DNA of 64,000 nucleotides. Source: RDXT01 sp033765305. Its GTDB lineage: Bacteria; Bacteroidota; Bacteroidia; J057. The stretch spans positions 1 to 64,000 of the forward strand of contig JANRID010000010.1 of NCBI GenBank assembly GCA_033765305.1, given 5' to 3'. The notes under the pieces were generated by a model. The model searched no databases and was not told the origin of the DNA. It saw nothing but the letters and a program-made list of their open reading frames with translations. Positions 17,323 to 27,674 of this stretch are shown one piece after another. Within the stretch, counting starts at the first letter, position 1, and each line of letters begins with the position of its first letter. A program made the position numbers and the translations under genes.

Positions 17323-18726
17323 TTATGCGGTGCGGCGGTCGGCCCAAGGGCCGGTAATGGCGAAGGTCATGCCGCCATGCTGCACATTGACAAACAGGGT
17401 GCTGCCGTCCGGCGAGAAGGCTGGCCCGGCGAATTCGGATTCGATGCCGACATTTTCCGCAATCACATACAGGCTGCCCTGCGGGGTAACGCCCAGAATC
17501 CGGGGCTGCATGGTGTCTTCGCAGACGACCAGATCGCCATTGGGGGCTTGCGTCACATTGTCGCAGTTGCTGAGCAGCTTGGTATTGTTGGGCTCGATAA
17601 AGAGCTCCAGTTGTCCGGGCTGCTCCTGCTCGCGGGAAGTCCCTTCGAAGGGGCTGGGGATGTAGCGGAAAATCTGCCCTTCCTGCTCGCGTCCGCCCAT
17701 GGTGCAGGCAAAGAAGCACTCGCCTTTGCCGAACCACATGCCTTCGCCGCGTGCGAAGCGGACTGCGCCGGCATGGTGGCCGCGTTCACGGAGGTCATCA
17801 TCGGGCGCATGGATATCGTCCAGATCGATCCAGGACACTGCGAAACGCTCGCCTTCGGGGAAGCGCTGCCGGGTATCCTGCCAGTTGCGGCTATCGCAGC
17901 GGAACCAGTCCCGCAGCACCAGCGCCTGCAGCTTGCCGCCTTGGGTCAGCTGGCCGGGGACACGAGGCAGAAAGCGGTAGATCAGGCCGTCTGCCCGGTC
18001 TTCAGTGAGGTATACGATGCTGGTGGCGGGGTCTACAGCCACTGCCTCATGCTGGAATCGGCCCATATCGTAGAGCGGGACCGGCGCATGCAGCCGGATT
18101 TCAGCAGATGCAGGCACCTCGAAGGCGTAGCCGTGGTCGTGCTTGAGCACGGAGCAGGCGCGGTATACCGTTTCCTCGCAGGTAATCCAGGTCCCCCAGG
18201 GCGTAGGGCCGCCGGCGCAGTTGTTGAGGGTGCCGGCGAGCGAAAGAAACTCTGCCTCCACCTCGCGGGTGCGGGTATCGTACACCAGGGTAGTCACGCC
18301 GCCAGGTGCAGGACGGGAGTTGCCGGCATCGTAAAGCAGGGGGCGGAGATGCTGCGGCAGGGGGGCTCCGGCGAATGCGCTCAGATCCTGCATTTCGAGA
18401 TCCAGCTCGTGGTTGCGCAGCAGAAGGGTTTTTCCCTTGGGGCCCGGAAAGGCGGCCATGCCATCCGGTTTTCCGGGTACCCGCCAGCCATCCGACATGC
18501 GGTCGCCCTGACGGGAGATAATCTGATACTGGAATCCCCTGGGGAGGTTGATCAGGCCATCGGCATCGGGCATCAGGCTTCCGTAGCCCCGGACGGTTTT
18601 ACGGCCCCGGCCTGCGGCTTCCAGTACGGCGCCGCTGGCAAAACTCTGAAGCCCCAGGAACCCCAGACTGACCAATCCCGTGGTTTTCAAGAATTCCCGC
18701 CGGGAAACAGAACGAGATGTATGCAT
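17323..18726 (-). CDS. PhoX/DUF839 family phosphatase-like protein, Tat-exported
   Basis: 467 residues. The N-terminus carries a twin-arginine signal (SRREFLKTTGLVSLGFLGL). The body has DUF839/PhoX features: GGVTTLVYDT, GTLNNCAGGPTPWGTWITCEE at about 170-190, VAVDPATSIVYLTEDR, and a C-terminal FAGPAFSPDGSTLFVN. PhoX enzymes are periplasmic Ca/Fe-dependent alkaline phosphatases, and the N-C-x-G-G-x-T-P-W-G-T-W-T-CEE block is their active-site region. Phosphatase activity is inferred; many DUF839 members are uncharacterised. The upstream hypothetical gene ends 23 bases before this start. Confidence 0.85.
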   Translation of the reverse strand: MHTSRSVSRREFLKTTGLVSLGFLGLQSFASGAVLEAAGRGRKTVRGYGSLMPDADGLINLPRGFQYQIISRQGDRMSDGWRVPGKPDGMAAFPGPKGKTLLLRNHELDLEMQDLSAFAGAPLPQHLRPLLYDAGNSRPAPGGVTTLVYDTRTREVEAEFLSLAGTLNNCAGGPTPWGTWITCEETVYRACSVLKHDHGYAFEVPASAEIRLHAPVPLYDMGRFQHEAVAVDPATSIVYLTEDRADGLIYRFLPRVPGQLTQGGKLQALVLRDWFRCDSRNWQDTRQRFPEGERFAVSWIDLDDIHAPDDDLRERGHHAGAVRFARGEGMWFGKGECFFACTMGGREQEGQIFRYIPSPFEGTSREQEQPGQLELFIEPNNTKLLSNCDNVTQAPNGDLVVCEDTMQPRILGVTPQGSLYVIAENVGIESEFAGPAFSPDGSTLFVNVQHGGMTFAITGPWADRRTA

Positions 18727-18749
18727 GCTTCTTCTTCTTCACGCTAGCG

Positions 18750-19577
18750 TTAATGCTGCTCCATCAGCGTGCGGTACCGCAGTTCATCCACCCCGATGGC
18801 CAGGATGTAGACCGCATCCCGGTTGTAGAGGTGGTTGCGCCAGCGGAGCACCGCCTGGTCTGCGAGCACGGATGCAAGCCGCTCGTCGCAGTTGACCAGA
18901 TACCGTACCTGCATCCGGTCGTCCCGGATGAGGTGGAAGTATTCCTGCAGGTAGAAGTCCTCGCTGCCCGTTTTCTGTGCAATCTGCTGATGAACAGCTG
19001 ATTTGAGCGAGTCCAAATCTGCATCCCATGAAAGCCCGGTATAGGAAAGCATGATGAAACCGGGATACAGGTATGGCTTTACGTCTTCGTACCAGTATAC
19101 ATCGCTGACCTGATCGAGGGTCTGAATCGCCTGCCGGAGGTCGTTCAGATCGGAGAAACTGATGCGGGACCATGCTACGGTGGTTGCACGGCCCCGGAAG
19201 CGGTTGAATTCTTCCGGGTCGAAGGCATAGTCGATGCCGTCGAGGGAGAGGTATCCGCAGTGCAGATTCAGCAGCAGGGTGCGGATGAGTTCGCCGTTCT
19301 GGTACAGCTTCAGGGCGTAGTGATAGTCGCACTTGGCCTCATAGGTTGCTTCGAGATCCCAGCGGTTCTGCAGTTCCAGCATAAACTCGCGGTCATGGGA
19401 AATGAAGGCCCCCAGCTCTTCCTGAACGGGAAGCAGGTGGTAATTGTGGAGCGGCAGCCCAACCAGGGCCCATTCGCCGGCGAGAAAATTCAGCCCATTG
19501 AGCACACGGTCGGCACGCAGGGCAGCGGGCGCATGGAGGATAAGAAGACAGCCGATGATCCGGAGGGCAGATTTCAT
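18750..19577 (-). CDS. Exported protein of unknown function
   Basis: 275 residues, not recognised. A signal peptide is likely (MKSALRIIGCLLILHAPAALRA). The mature part is mixed alpha/beta with many aromatic residues, for example D-V-Y-W-Y-E-D-V-K-P-Y-L-Y-P-G-F-I and RYLVNCDERLASVLADQAVL, without a familiar catalytic motif. The start at 19577 is the first ATG and gives a clean signal sequence. It lies directly upstream of the PhoX-like gene on the same strand (23 bases), so the two are probably cotranscribed. Confidence 0.7.
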   Translation of the reverse strand: MKSALRIIGCLLILHAPAALRADRVLNGLNFLAGEWALVGLPLHNYHLLPVQEELGAFISHDREFMLELQNRWDLEATYEAKCDYHYALKLYQNGELIRTLLLNLHCGYLSLDGIDYAFDPEEFNRFRGRATTVAWSRISFSDLNDLRQAIQTLDQVSDVYWYEDVKPYLYPGFIMLSYTGLSWDADLDSLKSAVHQQIAQKTGSEDFYLQEYFHLIRDDRMQVRYLVNCDERLASVLADQAVLRWRNHLYNRDAVYILAIGVDELRYRTLMEQH

Positions 19578-19716
19578 GACGTTGCAGGTGGCTGATGCAA
19601 GTTGGGACGGCGTCAGGTGGATAAAGTTACGACTATTTCTTCATTTTTCCGCAACTTATCCGGCGGAATCCACGATTCTGCTGCCCTATTCCCGGATATT
19701 GCCCTGAATTCCGGCC

Positions 19717-19878
19717 TCAGGGCGCGGCCTGCGGGCGTTCGTTCCGGCGGCTGCGGCATCGGTCGCTGCAATAGCGGACTTCATCCCAGACGGCTTCCCA
19801 TTTTTTCCGCCAGGCAAAGGGCCGTCCGCAGACGGCGCAGGTTTTTACGGGCAGGTTCGGTTTGGTATATCGGGGCAT
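19717..19878 (-). CDS. DUF2256 domain protein (small zinc-ribbon-like)
   Basis: 53 residues with two Cys pairs: C-A-V-C-G-R-P-F-A-W-R-K-K-W at 14-27 and Y-C-S-D-R-C-R at 36-42. LP-K-C-x-x-C-RPF-WRKKW ... V-YCS-RCR is the DUF2256 signature, presumably a treble-clef zinc site. Function unknown. The ATG at 19878 is chosen since the signature occupies nearly the whole protein from there; the frame runs further upstream without similarity. Confidence 0.88.
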   Translation of the reverse strand: MPRYTKPNLPVKTCAVCGRPFAWRKKWEAVWDEVRYCSDRCRSRRNERPQAAP

Positions 19879-19965
19879 AACCTCATGATTCCGGCAGCTA
19901 TCAACTCGCAGCAGGCCGGATAGTTTGGCCGTTGCAGTAGCGCGGGCCCGGATGCATAAAATCGG

Positions 19966-19973
19966 TACCTTTG
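19966..19973 (+). promoter_or_regulatory. TAnnTTTG promoter core five bases before an ATG
   Basis: TACCTTTG followed by CCGGC and the ATG at 19979. If it functions, transcription starts essentially at the start codon, and the upstream in-frame ATG at 19952 would not be in the mRNA; it therefore helps decide the start of the next gene. Confidence 0.45.
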
Positions 19974-19978
19974 CCGGC

Positions 19979-21229
19979 ATGCGGCTCTCCGGTCTGGCAT
20001 CTTCTCTTCAGACACGCCCGCAGCTGTGGGTTTTGGCTGCCGCCGGCCTGACGTACGGGCTCACCCGGAGCCCGTACCTGGGCTTCGGCGACTCGATCGG
20101 GTTTGCCCTGCAGGCGGTGACAGGCTTCGATCTGGCGACCAATGCCACCAGCCATCTGCTGTATGCCGTGCTGAACCGGCTGCTGGTCCTGGCGCTGCCC
20201 GGCGCTGACCCGGCGCTGATCCTGACCGCAGGGGCTGGAGTGTTCGCGCTGCTGGCGCTGGAGCGGGTGTACCGGCTCTGCCGGCATTGCGGACTGCCCG
20301 CGGGCAGTTCGGCGGTGGCGGTGCTGATCTTCGGGCTGGGCTTCACGTGGTGGCGCCAGGCGGTGCAGGCGGAAGTCTATGCCTTCAGCACCTGGCTGGC
20401 CTGCGGATTTCTGGCTGCAGCGGCCTGCAACCTCCGGGACGGCCGGACGGCGCTCCGGATGAGCGCGTGGCTGGGCCTCGCATTGCTGGCGCACATCCAG
20501 TATGTGCTGCTGCTGCCGGCCTGGCTGTATGCCCTGCTGCGCCCGGGTACGGGATGGCGGCAGCCCGCCCTGGCGGGCCTGGCGCTGGCCGGCATCAGCG
20601 CGCCGCTGTGGGTGCTTCCGCTGGCGCTGCACACGCATCCGCTGCGCGCGGTGCTCTTCGACCACCAGTTCCAGGGGCAGGTGCTGGCCTTCTCCGCAGG
20701 GCAGCTGCTGCGGGGCGCTGCGCTCAGCGCCGGCTATCTGGTCTATAATTTCCACCTGTGGCTGCTGCCTGCCGCGGCAGGCACGGTACGGCTCTGGCAG
20801 CGCCAGCGGCGGGCGTGGCTGCTGCTCCTGCTCGCGGGCGGGCCGCTGTGGGCCTTCGCCATGCGCTACGCGGTCACGGACAGCTACGTCTTCTTCATTC
20901 TGCCGTATGCAGCCCTGACGCCCGCGCTGGCAGCCGGGCTGGAGCGGGCGTGTGCGGACGGGAAACGCACATTGCTGCTGGCCGGGGCGGCTTGGGTGCT
21001 GGCGCCGCTCCTCTATGCAGGCGCGTGGCAGGCAGCGGAGCGCCTGCCCAGGGCTGCGGCATTCGCTGCGCCGAAAGCATACAAAGGCGGGCTGCGCTAC
21101 TACCTGTGGCCGGGCCTGGAACGCGCACCGGATCCGCTGCAGCTGGCCAAAGACATCGAAGCCGGGCGCACGGCGCCTATCGCCGATTTCGACCGGTATC
21201 CGGCAGCGCTGGAGCTGAGCCGCCGCTGA
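19979..21229 (+). CDS. DUF2723-type polytopic membrane protein
   Basis: 416 residues from the ATG at 19979, about ten hydrophobic helices. Near the N-terminus a G-D-S-I-G-F-A-L-Q-A-V-T-G segment precedes S-H-L-L-Y-A-V-L-N-R-L, and later there is FTWWRQAVQAEVYAFSTWLA. These match the periplasmic acidic loop and the W-A-E-VY motif of DUF2723, a GT-C-fold family related to protein O-mannosyltransferases. A lipid-linked glycosyl donor substrate is inferred. The ATG at 19952 is an alternative start (425 residues), disfavoured by the promoter-like TACCTTTG between the two. Confidence 0.75.
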   Translation: MRLSGLASSLQTRPQLWVLAAAGLTYGLTRSPYLGFGDSIGFALQAVTGFDLATNATSHLLYAVLNRLLVLALPGADPALILTAGAGVFALLALERVYRLCRHCGLPAGSSAVAVLIFGLGFTWWRQAVQAEVYAFSTWLACGFLAAAACNLRDGRTALRMSAWLGLALLAHIQYVLLLPAWLYALLRPGTGWRQPALAGLALAGISAPLWVLPLALHTHPLRAVLFDHQFQGQVLAFSAGQLLRGAALSAGYLVYNFHLWLLPAAAGTVRLWQRQRRAWLLLLLAGGPLWAFAMRYAVTDSYVFFILPYAALTPALAAGLERACADGKRTLLLAGAAWVLAPLLYAGAWQAAERLPRAAAFAAPKAYKGGLRYYLWPGLERAPDPLQLAKDIEAGRTAPIADFDRYPAALELSRR

Positions 21230-21292
21230 TGCTTGCAGCTTCAGCCAAAATTGCTAGCTTCACAGCATTCTACCCTACTACTGCTGCATCCT

Positions 21293-22788
<1,496 letters not shown>

Positions 22789-22792
<4 letters not shown>

Positions 22793-23298
22793 CCCAGCAT
22801 GGCGATCACGCCTTCCCGGAAGGCAGCCAGCAGCACAGACCAGGCCAGAATGCTCACGGTCATGTACAGCAGAATCCGGCGGGGCGGTTCCTGAAAGGAT
22901 ACGGCGATGCCGATGCTGGCCATGGGGGAAATAATCGGCGCGAGGAAAGCCACGCCGAAGAGGCCCCATCTGCGCCAGACCTTGACAATAAACCTGCGGC
23001 GTGTGATGCTCATGGGCTTGCTGCGCCGGAAGGTGCGCTGGACCCATTTGCGGATTTCGGTGCCGAAATAGGTGTAGACGACGGAGCCGAGGATGGCGCC
23101 GCCGCCGGCGGAAATGATGATATCCCAGAATCCGAAATCCTGGTTCCCCAGCGCGACGATGACTGCAATCAGAAATTTAACCGAAGAAATAAGCGCTACC
23201 GACACGTATGCGCCGATTTCTTCCGTCCATCCTCCATCTACCGAGCTCAGCAATACCAGCGACAATCCCTGTACTTCCATTCGAACTGCCCGCTGCAT
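22789..23298 (-). CDS. Small integral membrane protein, possibly small-multidrug-export-like
   Basis: 169 residues from the ATG at 23298, or 163 from the ATG at 23280. Hydrophobic segments lie near the N-terminus, around IISAGGGAILGSVVYTYFG and at FGVAFLAPIISPMASIGIAV and the C-terminus. They are separated by a very basic cytoplasmic loop (R-R-S-K-P-M-S-I-T-R-R-R-F-I-V-K-V-W-R-R-W-G). This basic-loop-then-G-L-F-G-V pattern resembles small multidrug export (DUF/PF06695-like) proteins, but I could not confirm it. It shares four bases with glpK at the stop codons. Confidence 0.6.
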
Positions 23299-23404
23299 TT
23301 CTTTTCTCTGCGCAGGGCAAGTATGATTACAACGCAGACGGGGCTGCGAAGTTGCGCGGATGTCAGGAAAGGCGCGCCAATGGCGGCTTGCTGGACGCAA
23401 GCTG

Positions 23405-24055
23405 CTACTTGGGGCCGAAGGCCAGATCGCCGGCATCGCCGAGGCCGGGCACGATGTAGGATTTGGCGGTAAGTTCGCGGTCTACAGCTGCCACGATCAG
23501 GCGGGCCTGGGGGATATGCCGGAGCACGTATTCCATGCCTTCCTCGCTGGCTACTGCCCCGCCGATCAGGACGCGGGCAGGCGGGCCGTTTTCCGCGATT
23601 GCGCGGTAGCTCAGCACCATGCTCTTCCCTGTAGCGATCATCGGGTCGAGCAGCACGAGGATACGGCCTGCGACATCGGGGATGGCGAGGTACTCGATTT
23701 TGACGATGAATTCATTGCCGTGGGTATGGTGGCGGTAGGCGGAAATGAAGCCATTGTCTGCGCGGTCCATCAGGCGCAGGAAGCCGTTGTGCAGGGGCAG
23801 GCCTGCGCGCAGGATGGACACGACGACCGGCTGTTCAGCAGGAACCTGCATTTCCAGCTCACCGAGCAGGGTTTGCACCTGCTGGGCGCGGTAGGGCAGC
23901 TCCCGGCTGATCTCGTACGCCAGGATTTCGCCCAGCTTTTCCATATTCAGGCGGAACCGCTGCCGGTCCTGCTGGATTCCGACTTCGCGCATTTCGTAGA
24001 GCATCTGATTGATGTACGAATTGCGGCTACCGAGGACTGTTACGCGTGCATCCAT
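23405..24055 (-). CDS. upp: Uracil phosphoribosyltransferase
   Basis: 216 residues; salvages uracil to UMP with PRPP. Motifs: VVSILRAGLPLHNGF near the middle, the PRPP-binding LLDPMIATGKSM at about 133-144, and the C-terminal uracil-binding SYIVPGLGDAGDLAFG. Length agrees with the family. The start codon overlaps the last 16 bases of the upstream FemAB-like gene, which suggests translational coupling. Confidence 0.95.
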   Translation of the reverse strand: MDARVTVLGSRNSYINQMLYEMREVGIQQDRQRFRLNMEKLGEILAYEISRELPYRAQQVQTLLGELEMQVPAEQPVVVSILRAGLPLHNGFLRLMDRADNGFISAYRHHTHGNEFIVKIEYLAIPDVAGRILVLLDPMIATGKSMVLSYRAIAENGPPARVLIGGAVASEEGMEYVLRHIPQARLIVAAVDRELTAKSYIVPGLGDAGDLAFGPK

Positions 24056-25035
24056 CGTATGAGTTGGGGTAAGCGGTTTCGGCGGATTTGCAGATAGGGC
24101 ACCGGTGATGCTCCGAATTTACGGAAAAACCCTTCCACTCCTTCGATCATCGACCCTTCAAAGTCGAGCTGTTCGTCGCCGCGTGCTGCTGCGAGGCGGA
24201 TCAGTTCCCACATGAGGAGGCTCATGCCGTTGCTTCGGCTTTGCTCCGGATCGAAAGCGCCCATCAGATACAGGGTTTGCTTTCCGAAATGGCCATACGC
24301 AAGGGCCGCTTCGCGCCCGGAGGTACAGCGGATTCCTCCGTTGCCGGAGCGGGTCAGGTATTCGAGCATGCGGCGCATGGCATCAAACGATACGGGGCCG
24401 CCGGTAATGTCACGGCCAGCCTGCTGATTGGCTTCCATCAGGGCAGTCAGTTCCCCGACCGAACCGGGCAGCACCGTCATGTGCTGCTGCGCGCGGCGGA
24501 TTTTGCGGGGCAGATCGCTCTGCAGCTGCGCATAGAGGGCCTCGGTGCCGGGCTTCAGGCTCAGGAGGTAGGTGTAGCGCTGAAACAGCTGAAAGCCCCC
24601 CCAGTGAAAGGGGGCGCCATAGTCGAAATAGGGGGAGAAGTTCTGTACAATCAGCTGGAAATCATCCATTTGCCGGATCAGGAGCTGCAGGATTTCCTTT
24701 TTCAGATACAGCTGCTCCCGGAGGGCCAGCTCCGGCATGGGGCGGAAGAGCACGCCCCAGTACTGGGTAAACATCGGCTGCGGCAGGGAGCGGAAGCCCC
24801 AGCGCCGGTTGGTGCAGAAGGGCATGACCGCCTGCCAGGCTCCCTGATCTGCCACGATCCACGCCTCCCAGTCCGGCCGGACAGCGGTGGCGTACCCGTG
24901 CAGGGCGTAGAGGGAGCCCTGAGGCGAGGCTCCGACAAAGCGGTCCCAGGCATCGGGATCAAGCGTATGGCCGGCACAGCGGTCGAGGGTCAGCACAGGC
25001 AGCAGTTGCTGAAGGATGCAGGACGCGATATACAC
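24040..25035 (-). CDS. FemAB/GNAT-like acyltransferase
   Basis: 331 residues, apparently starting at GTG 25035; no better ATG is available before the conserved part. The order W-D-R-F-V... S-L-Y-A-L-H-G-Y, LPRKIRRAQQHM, then A-L-A-Y-G-H-F-G-K-Q-T-L-Y-L-M-G-A and a final D-F-E-G-S-M-I-E-G-V-E-G-F-F-R-K-F-G-A matches GNAT-fold FemAB/Acetyltransf_6 proteins. These transfer amino-acyl or acyl groups to amines, often in cell-wall or surface-polymer modification. Substrate unknown. It overlaps upp, an unexpected partner, so coexpression may only reflect compaction. Confidence 0.75.
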   Translation of the reverse strand: MYIASCILQQLLPVLTLDRCAGHTLDPDAWDRFVGASPQGSLYALHGYATAVRPDWEAWIVADQGAWQAVMPFCTNRRWGFRSLPQPMFTQYWGVLFRPMPELALREQLYLKKEILQLLIRQMDDFQLIVQNFSPYFDYGAPFHWGGFQLFQRYTYLLSLKPGTEALYAQLQSDLPRKIRRAQQHMTVLPGSVGELTALMEANQQAGRDITGGPVSFDAMRRMLEYLTRSGNGGIRCTSGREAALAYGHFGKQTLYLMGAFDPEQSRSNGMSLLMWELIRLAAARGDEQLDFEGSMIEGVEGFFRKFGASPVPYLQIRRNRLPQLIRWMHA

Positions 25036-25078
25036 ATTCAGCCGGAACTATGCACGGATTTCCGTCATCGGCGCTGCA

Positions 25079-26416
25079 TCACCGGGTCATTTGTCCGATG
25101 ATCGTTTCCCATGTTTCCTGCCAGCCGCGCCAGTCGTCCGTGCCGCTGAGGGTGTCGTTGTGGATCAGCAGGGTGAACGCCCCGCCGTAGCTGCGGGTGC
25201 GGGCGAGGAGGTGCTGCGCATGTGCGAGGGTCTGTTCGGGGGTGAGCCGGAGGTATTGCCGGGCGGAGCGGTCCATGAGGATGGTGGGATGCAGCATGAG
25301 GCTGGTCTGGGCTTCGGCTTCGAGGTCGTACCAGGGCCAGGGGCTGCACATGCCGGCGGGGAAGCCGCCGGAGGCGAAGAGACAGGGGGTATAATCCTGG
25401 CGGATGCCGGCTTCCAGCAGCGCGCGGCGGGTGCCGGGCAGGCGGTAGCGCAGGAAATGCTGCCGGCTGGCATCCAGCGGCTGGCCTATGAGTGCGCGGA
25501 GCTGCCGGACCTCGGCCAGGAGCCGGCCGGGATGTTCGGGGGTGGTGTAGCTGGGGTGGATGCCGATCTGGTATCCTGCTGCTGCCAGCCGGGCGATGAG
25601 CCGGCGGTAGGCGGGGGTGCGGGCGGAGAAGCGGCTGTCATGGGGCGAATGGCGTCCGATGAGGAAGAACAGCCGGATTTGCTGCGGCGGCATCAGGGCC
25701 TCCAGCCGGCTCCAGGTGCTGTAGGGGTCGGGGGCCCCAGCCCAGACGGCGAGGCGGGTGCGGGCCTCGCGCAGATCGAGGCGGAGGAGGTCGCGGGCGA
25801 GTGCGCCCGCCTGGATGTGCAAGGGTTTGAAGCGGTATTTCCAGGGAAAGTCGACATCTACGGTCAGCTCGTCCGGCGGCGGGGGGGGCAGGGCGCCCGG
25901 CAGGGCAAGCGCCGCGTGCAGTTCCTGCGCCCAGTGGGCGATCCAGGGGGTGCGGTCCAGGCCCCAGGCGGCATCATCGGACTGGTCATAGCGGCCATGC
26001 GGGCCGATGGGCGGGTTTGTGTAGCGGGCGTACTCGGCTGCGAGGTAGAAGGCGGCGGAGAAGAGGTCGAAGGGCCAGATGCGCGTGCCGGATATGCTGG
26101 CCTCCCCCCCCGGCCCCCCCTTCGCAGGGGGGGAGCCGCCGCCTGGCGGCGCCGCAAACAGCTCCAGCGTGCCGTCGGGCCGCCGGCGCGGCCCCGGATC
26201 CACCGGCGCGCAGCCCTGCCCCGCCAGCAGGCCGGCATTCGGCACGGCCAGCACCGCCTCCGGGCTGGCGCCCGCATAATCGATCCACGGCACGCCTGCC
26301 GGAATCTCCCCGCGCCGGGTCACCGCCTGCCAGCGCAGCCCCAGCACACGGCCCAGGACCAGGTCCAGCGCATAGCGGAGCCGCGGCGTATCCCCGGGAA
26401 CCAGAATCAGGATCAT
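25079..26416 (-). CDS. Polysaccharide deacetylase family protein
   Basis: 445 residues. The N-terminal half (about 1-200) contains a P-W-I-D-Y-A-G block and WPFDLFSAAFYLAAEYARY, as in DUF7033-type domains fused to deacetylases. The C-terminal half holds L-T-V-D-V-D-F-P-W-K-Y, R-L-F-F-L-I-G, and G-I-H-P-S-Y-T-T-P-E-H-P-G-R-L. These supply the Asp-Asp and His-x-x-x-His-like elements of NodB-type deacetylases. The substrate, probably a surface glycan, is not evident. The ATG at 26416 fits the conserved start MILILVPGDTPRLRYALDLV. A G/P-rich insert encoded by a C/G-run palindrome interrupts residues 88-106 or so. Confidence 0.8.
   Translation of the reverse strand: MILILVPGDTPRLRYALDLVLGRVLGLRWQAVTRRGEIPAGVPWIDYAGASPEAVLAVPNAGLLAGQGCAPVDPGPRRRPDGTLELFAAPPGGGSPPAKGGPGGEASISGTRIWPFDLFSAAFYLAAEYARYTNPPIGPHGRYDQSDDAAWGLDRTPWIAHWAQELHAALALPGALPPPPPDELTVDVDFPWKYRFKPLHIQAGALARDLLRLDLREARTRLAVWAGAPDPYSTWSRLEALMPPQQIRLFFLIGRHSPHDSRFSARTPAYRRLIARLAAAGYQIGIHPSYTTPEHPGRLLAEVRQLRALIGQPLDASRQHFLRYRLPGTRRALLEAGIRQDYTPCLFASGGFPAGMCSPWPWYDLEAEAQTSLMLHPTILMDRSARQYLRLTPEQTLAHAQHLLARTRSYGGAFTLLIHNDTLSGTDDWRGWQETWETIIGQMTR
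26099..26155. repeat. C/G-run palindrome inserted in frame in the deacetylase gene
   Basis: CCCCCCC (26114-26120), TTCGCA, GGGGGGG (26127-26133), preceded by another run of eight C at 26104-26111 and followed by the GCCGCC/GGCGGC arms. On the coding strand it gives P-P-G-G-G-S-P-P-A-K-G-G-P-G-G-E. Similar S-P-P-x-K-G-G peptide inserts are a known outcome of short palindromic repeats landing in genes; whether this is one needs other copies. Confidence 0.55.
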
Positions 26417-26515
26417 GGCCCAACATACGCAGGAAGGCGGCAGCAGGCAAGGGGGGCTTTCGCAGGCGCCGGGCAAGCCCGGCGCGGTCCGGCGCCTGCC
26501 GTCCTGCTTTTTTGC

Positions 26516-26523
26516 TATCTTTC
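26516..26523 (+). promoter_or_regulatory. TAnnTTTG-like promoter core for the Uma2 gene
   Basis: TATCTTTC ends 15 bases before the ATG at 26539 and is one mismatch from the Bacteroidota -7 consensus. No -33 TTTG at the expected distance. Confidence 0.35.
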
Positions 26524-26538
26524 GCCAAAGAACCTGCG

Positions 26539-27144
26539 ATGATCACCGACCTGAGCCAGCTCGATCCGGAAGCCCGCTACACCTATGCCGACTACCTCGG
26601 CTGGCGCATTAGCGACACGGTGGAACTCATCCGGGGCCGGGTGCACCGCATGTCCCCGGCGCCCAACCTGGAGCACCAGCGGGTATCCAGCCGCCTGCAA
26701 GGGCTGATTTCCAGGCAGTTGGAAGAGACCTCCTGCGAAGTATTCAGCGCGCCCTTCGATGTGCGGCTGCCCCTGCCGCCGGGCCGGGCCCAGGACGACA
26801 AGATCGACACCGTGGTGCAGCCCGACCTCTGCGTGGTCTGCGATCCGGCCAAGCTCGACCTGCGCGGCTGCCTGGGCGCGCCCGACTGGGTGATCGAGAT
26901 CCTCTCGCCGGCGACCTCCCGCAAGGACCTGACCGACAAGTTCGACGTGTACCAGCACGCGGGCGTCCGCGAGTACTGGATCATCCACCCCTTCGAGCAG
27001 ACCCTGCTGGTGTACATCCGCAGCGAAGCCGGCGTCTTCGAGGGCCGCCAGCGCCCCTACCTGCGCGGCGACCGCGTGCCCTCGGCAGTATTCCCCGGCT
27101 GGGAAGTGGATCTGGACCGGGTGTTCCCGGAGGCGTCGCTGTAG
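26539..27144 (+). CDS. Uma2 family (DUF820) PD-(D/E)xK nuclease-like protein
   Basis: 201 residues. It begins with T-Y-A-D-Y-L-G-W, then V-E-L-I-R-G-R-V-H-R-M-S-P-A-P near residue 40. QPDLCVVCDP at about 95 and APDWVIEILSPATSRKDLTDKFDVY follow, then GVREYWIIHP. The Asp of Q-P-D, the Glu of V-I-E-I and the downstream Lys form the PD-(D/E)xK nuclease core of Uma2 proteins. The family is widespread and expanded in cyanobacteria and some Bacteroidota, with unknown physiological role; links to mobile elements have been suggested. Nothing mobile flanks this copy. Confidence 0.85.
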   Translation: MITDLSQLDPEARYTYADYLGWRISDTVELIRGRVHRMSPAPNLEHQRVSSRLQGLISRQLEETSCEVFSAPFDVRLPLPPGRAQDDKIDTVVQPDLCVVCDPAKLDLRGCLGAPDWVIEILSPATSRKDLTDKFDVYQHAGVREYWIIHPFEQTLLVYIRSEAGVFEGRQRPYLRGDRVPSAVFPGWEVDLDRVFPEASL

Positions 27145-27176
27145 CCGGACAGCTGCAGGCAGCTTCGTCTCTACGG

Positions 27177-27674
27177 TCAATCCAGCAGATCCGGGCCGTC
27201 CTCCACAGGTTCGGGGCCGCTCTGGTGGTTTTCGCGCACCACCTCGCCGATCTGGTCCAGCACCCGGAAAAACACCTCCAGGTCCGCGCGCGGAATGCGC
27301 GCATAGAGCTGCTTGTTGTAGTCGATGACGACCTCCTTGGAGCGGGCCTTCTTTTCCTTGCCCTTGGCGGTCAGGAAGATGCGCACCATGCGCTTGTCAT
27401 GCGGGTCGGCCTGGCGGTAGATCAGGCCCCGTGCCTCCAGGCGTGCGAGCATGCGCGTGAGGCTGCGCGACTCCATTCCCATCAGCGGCGCGATCTTGGT
27501 GGCCGGGGTGCCGTTCACCTCGTCGATGTGCAGCAGCACAAAGCCAATGTTGGTCGTGATGTCCTCGCGGAGCGCCTTGACATTGTACATGCGGGCAATG
27601 GCAAGCCAGGCGACTTTGATGTCGAAGCAGATGGCGCGTTTTTTCTCTCTGACAACCGGTGCGGCAGGCTGCAT
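27177..27674 (-). CDS. MarR family transcriptional regulator
   Basis: 165 residues with a winged helix: T-P-A-T-K-I-A-P-L-M-G-M-E-S-R-S-L-T-R-M-L-A-R-L-E as helix-turn-helix at about 55-80, and DPHDKRMVRIFLTAKGKEK as the wing. The C-terminal helix would form the dimer interface. It probably controls a neighbouring or distant target; the closest divergent gene is the small exported protein at 27833. The enoyl-CoA hydratase about 600 bases away could make it a fatty-acid or aromatic-acid regulator, but this is a guess. Confidence 0.88.
   Translation of the reverse strand: MQPAAPVVREKKRAICFDIKVAWLAIARMYNVKALREDITTNIGFVLLHIDEVNGTPATKIAPLMGMESRSLTRMLARLEARGLIYRQADPHDKRMVRIFLTAKGKEKKARSKEVVIDYNKQLYARIPRADLEVFFRVLDQIGEVVRENHQSGPEPVEDGPDLLD

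Noticed and set aside
26539..27144. Uma2 gene as part of a restriction-modification system
   Set aside because: No methyltransferase or specificity subunit is adjacent; Uma2 proteins commonly occur alone.
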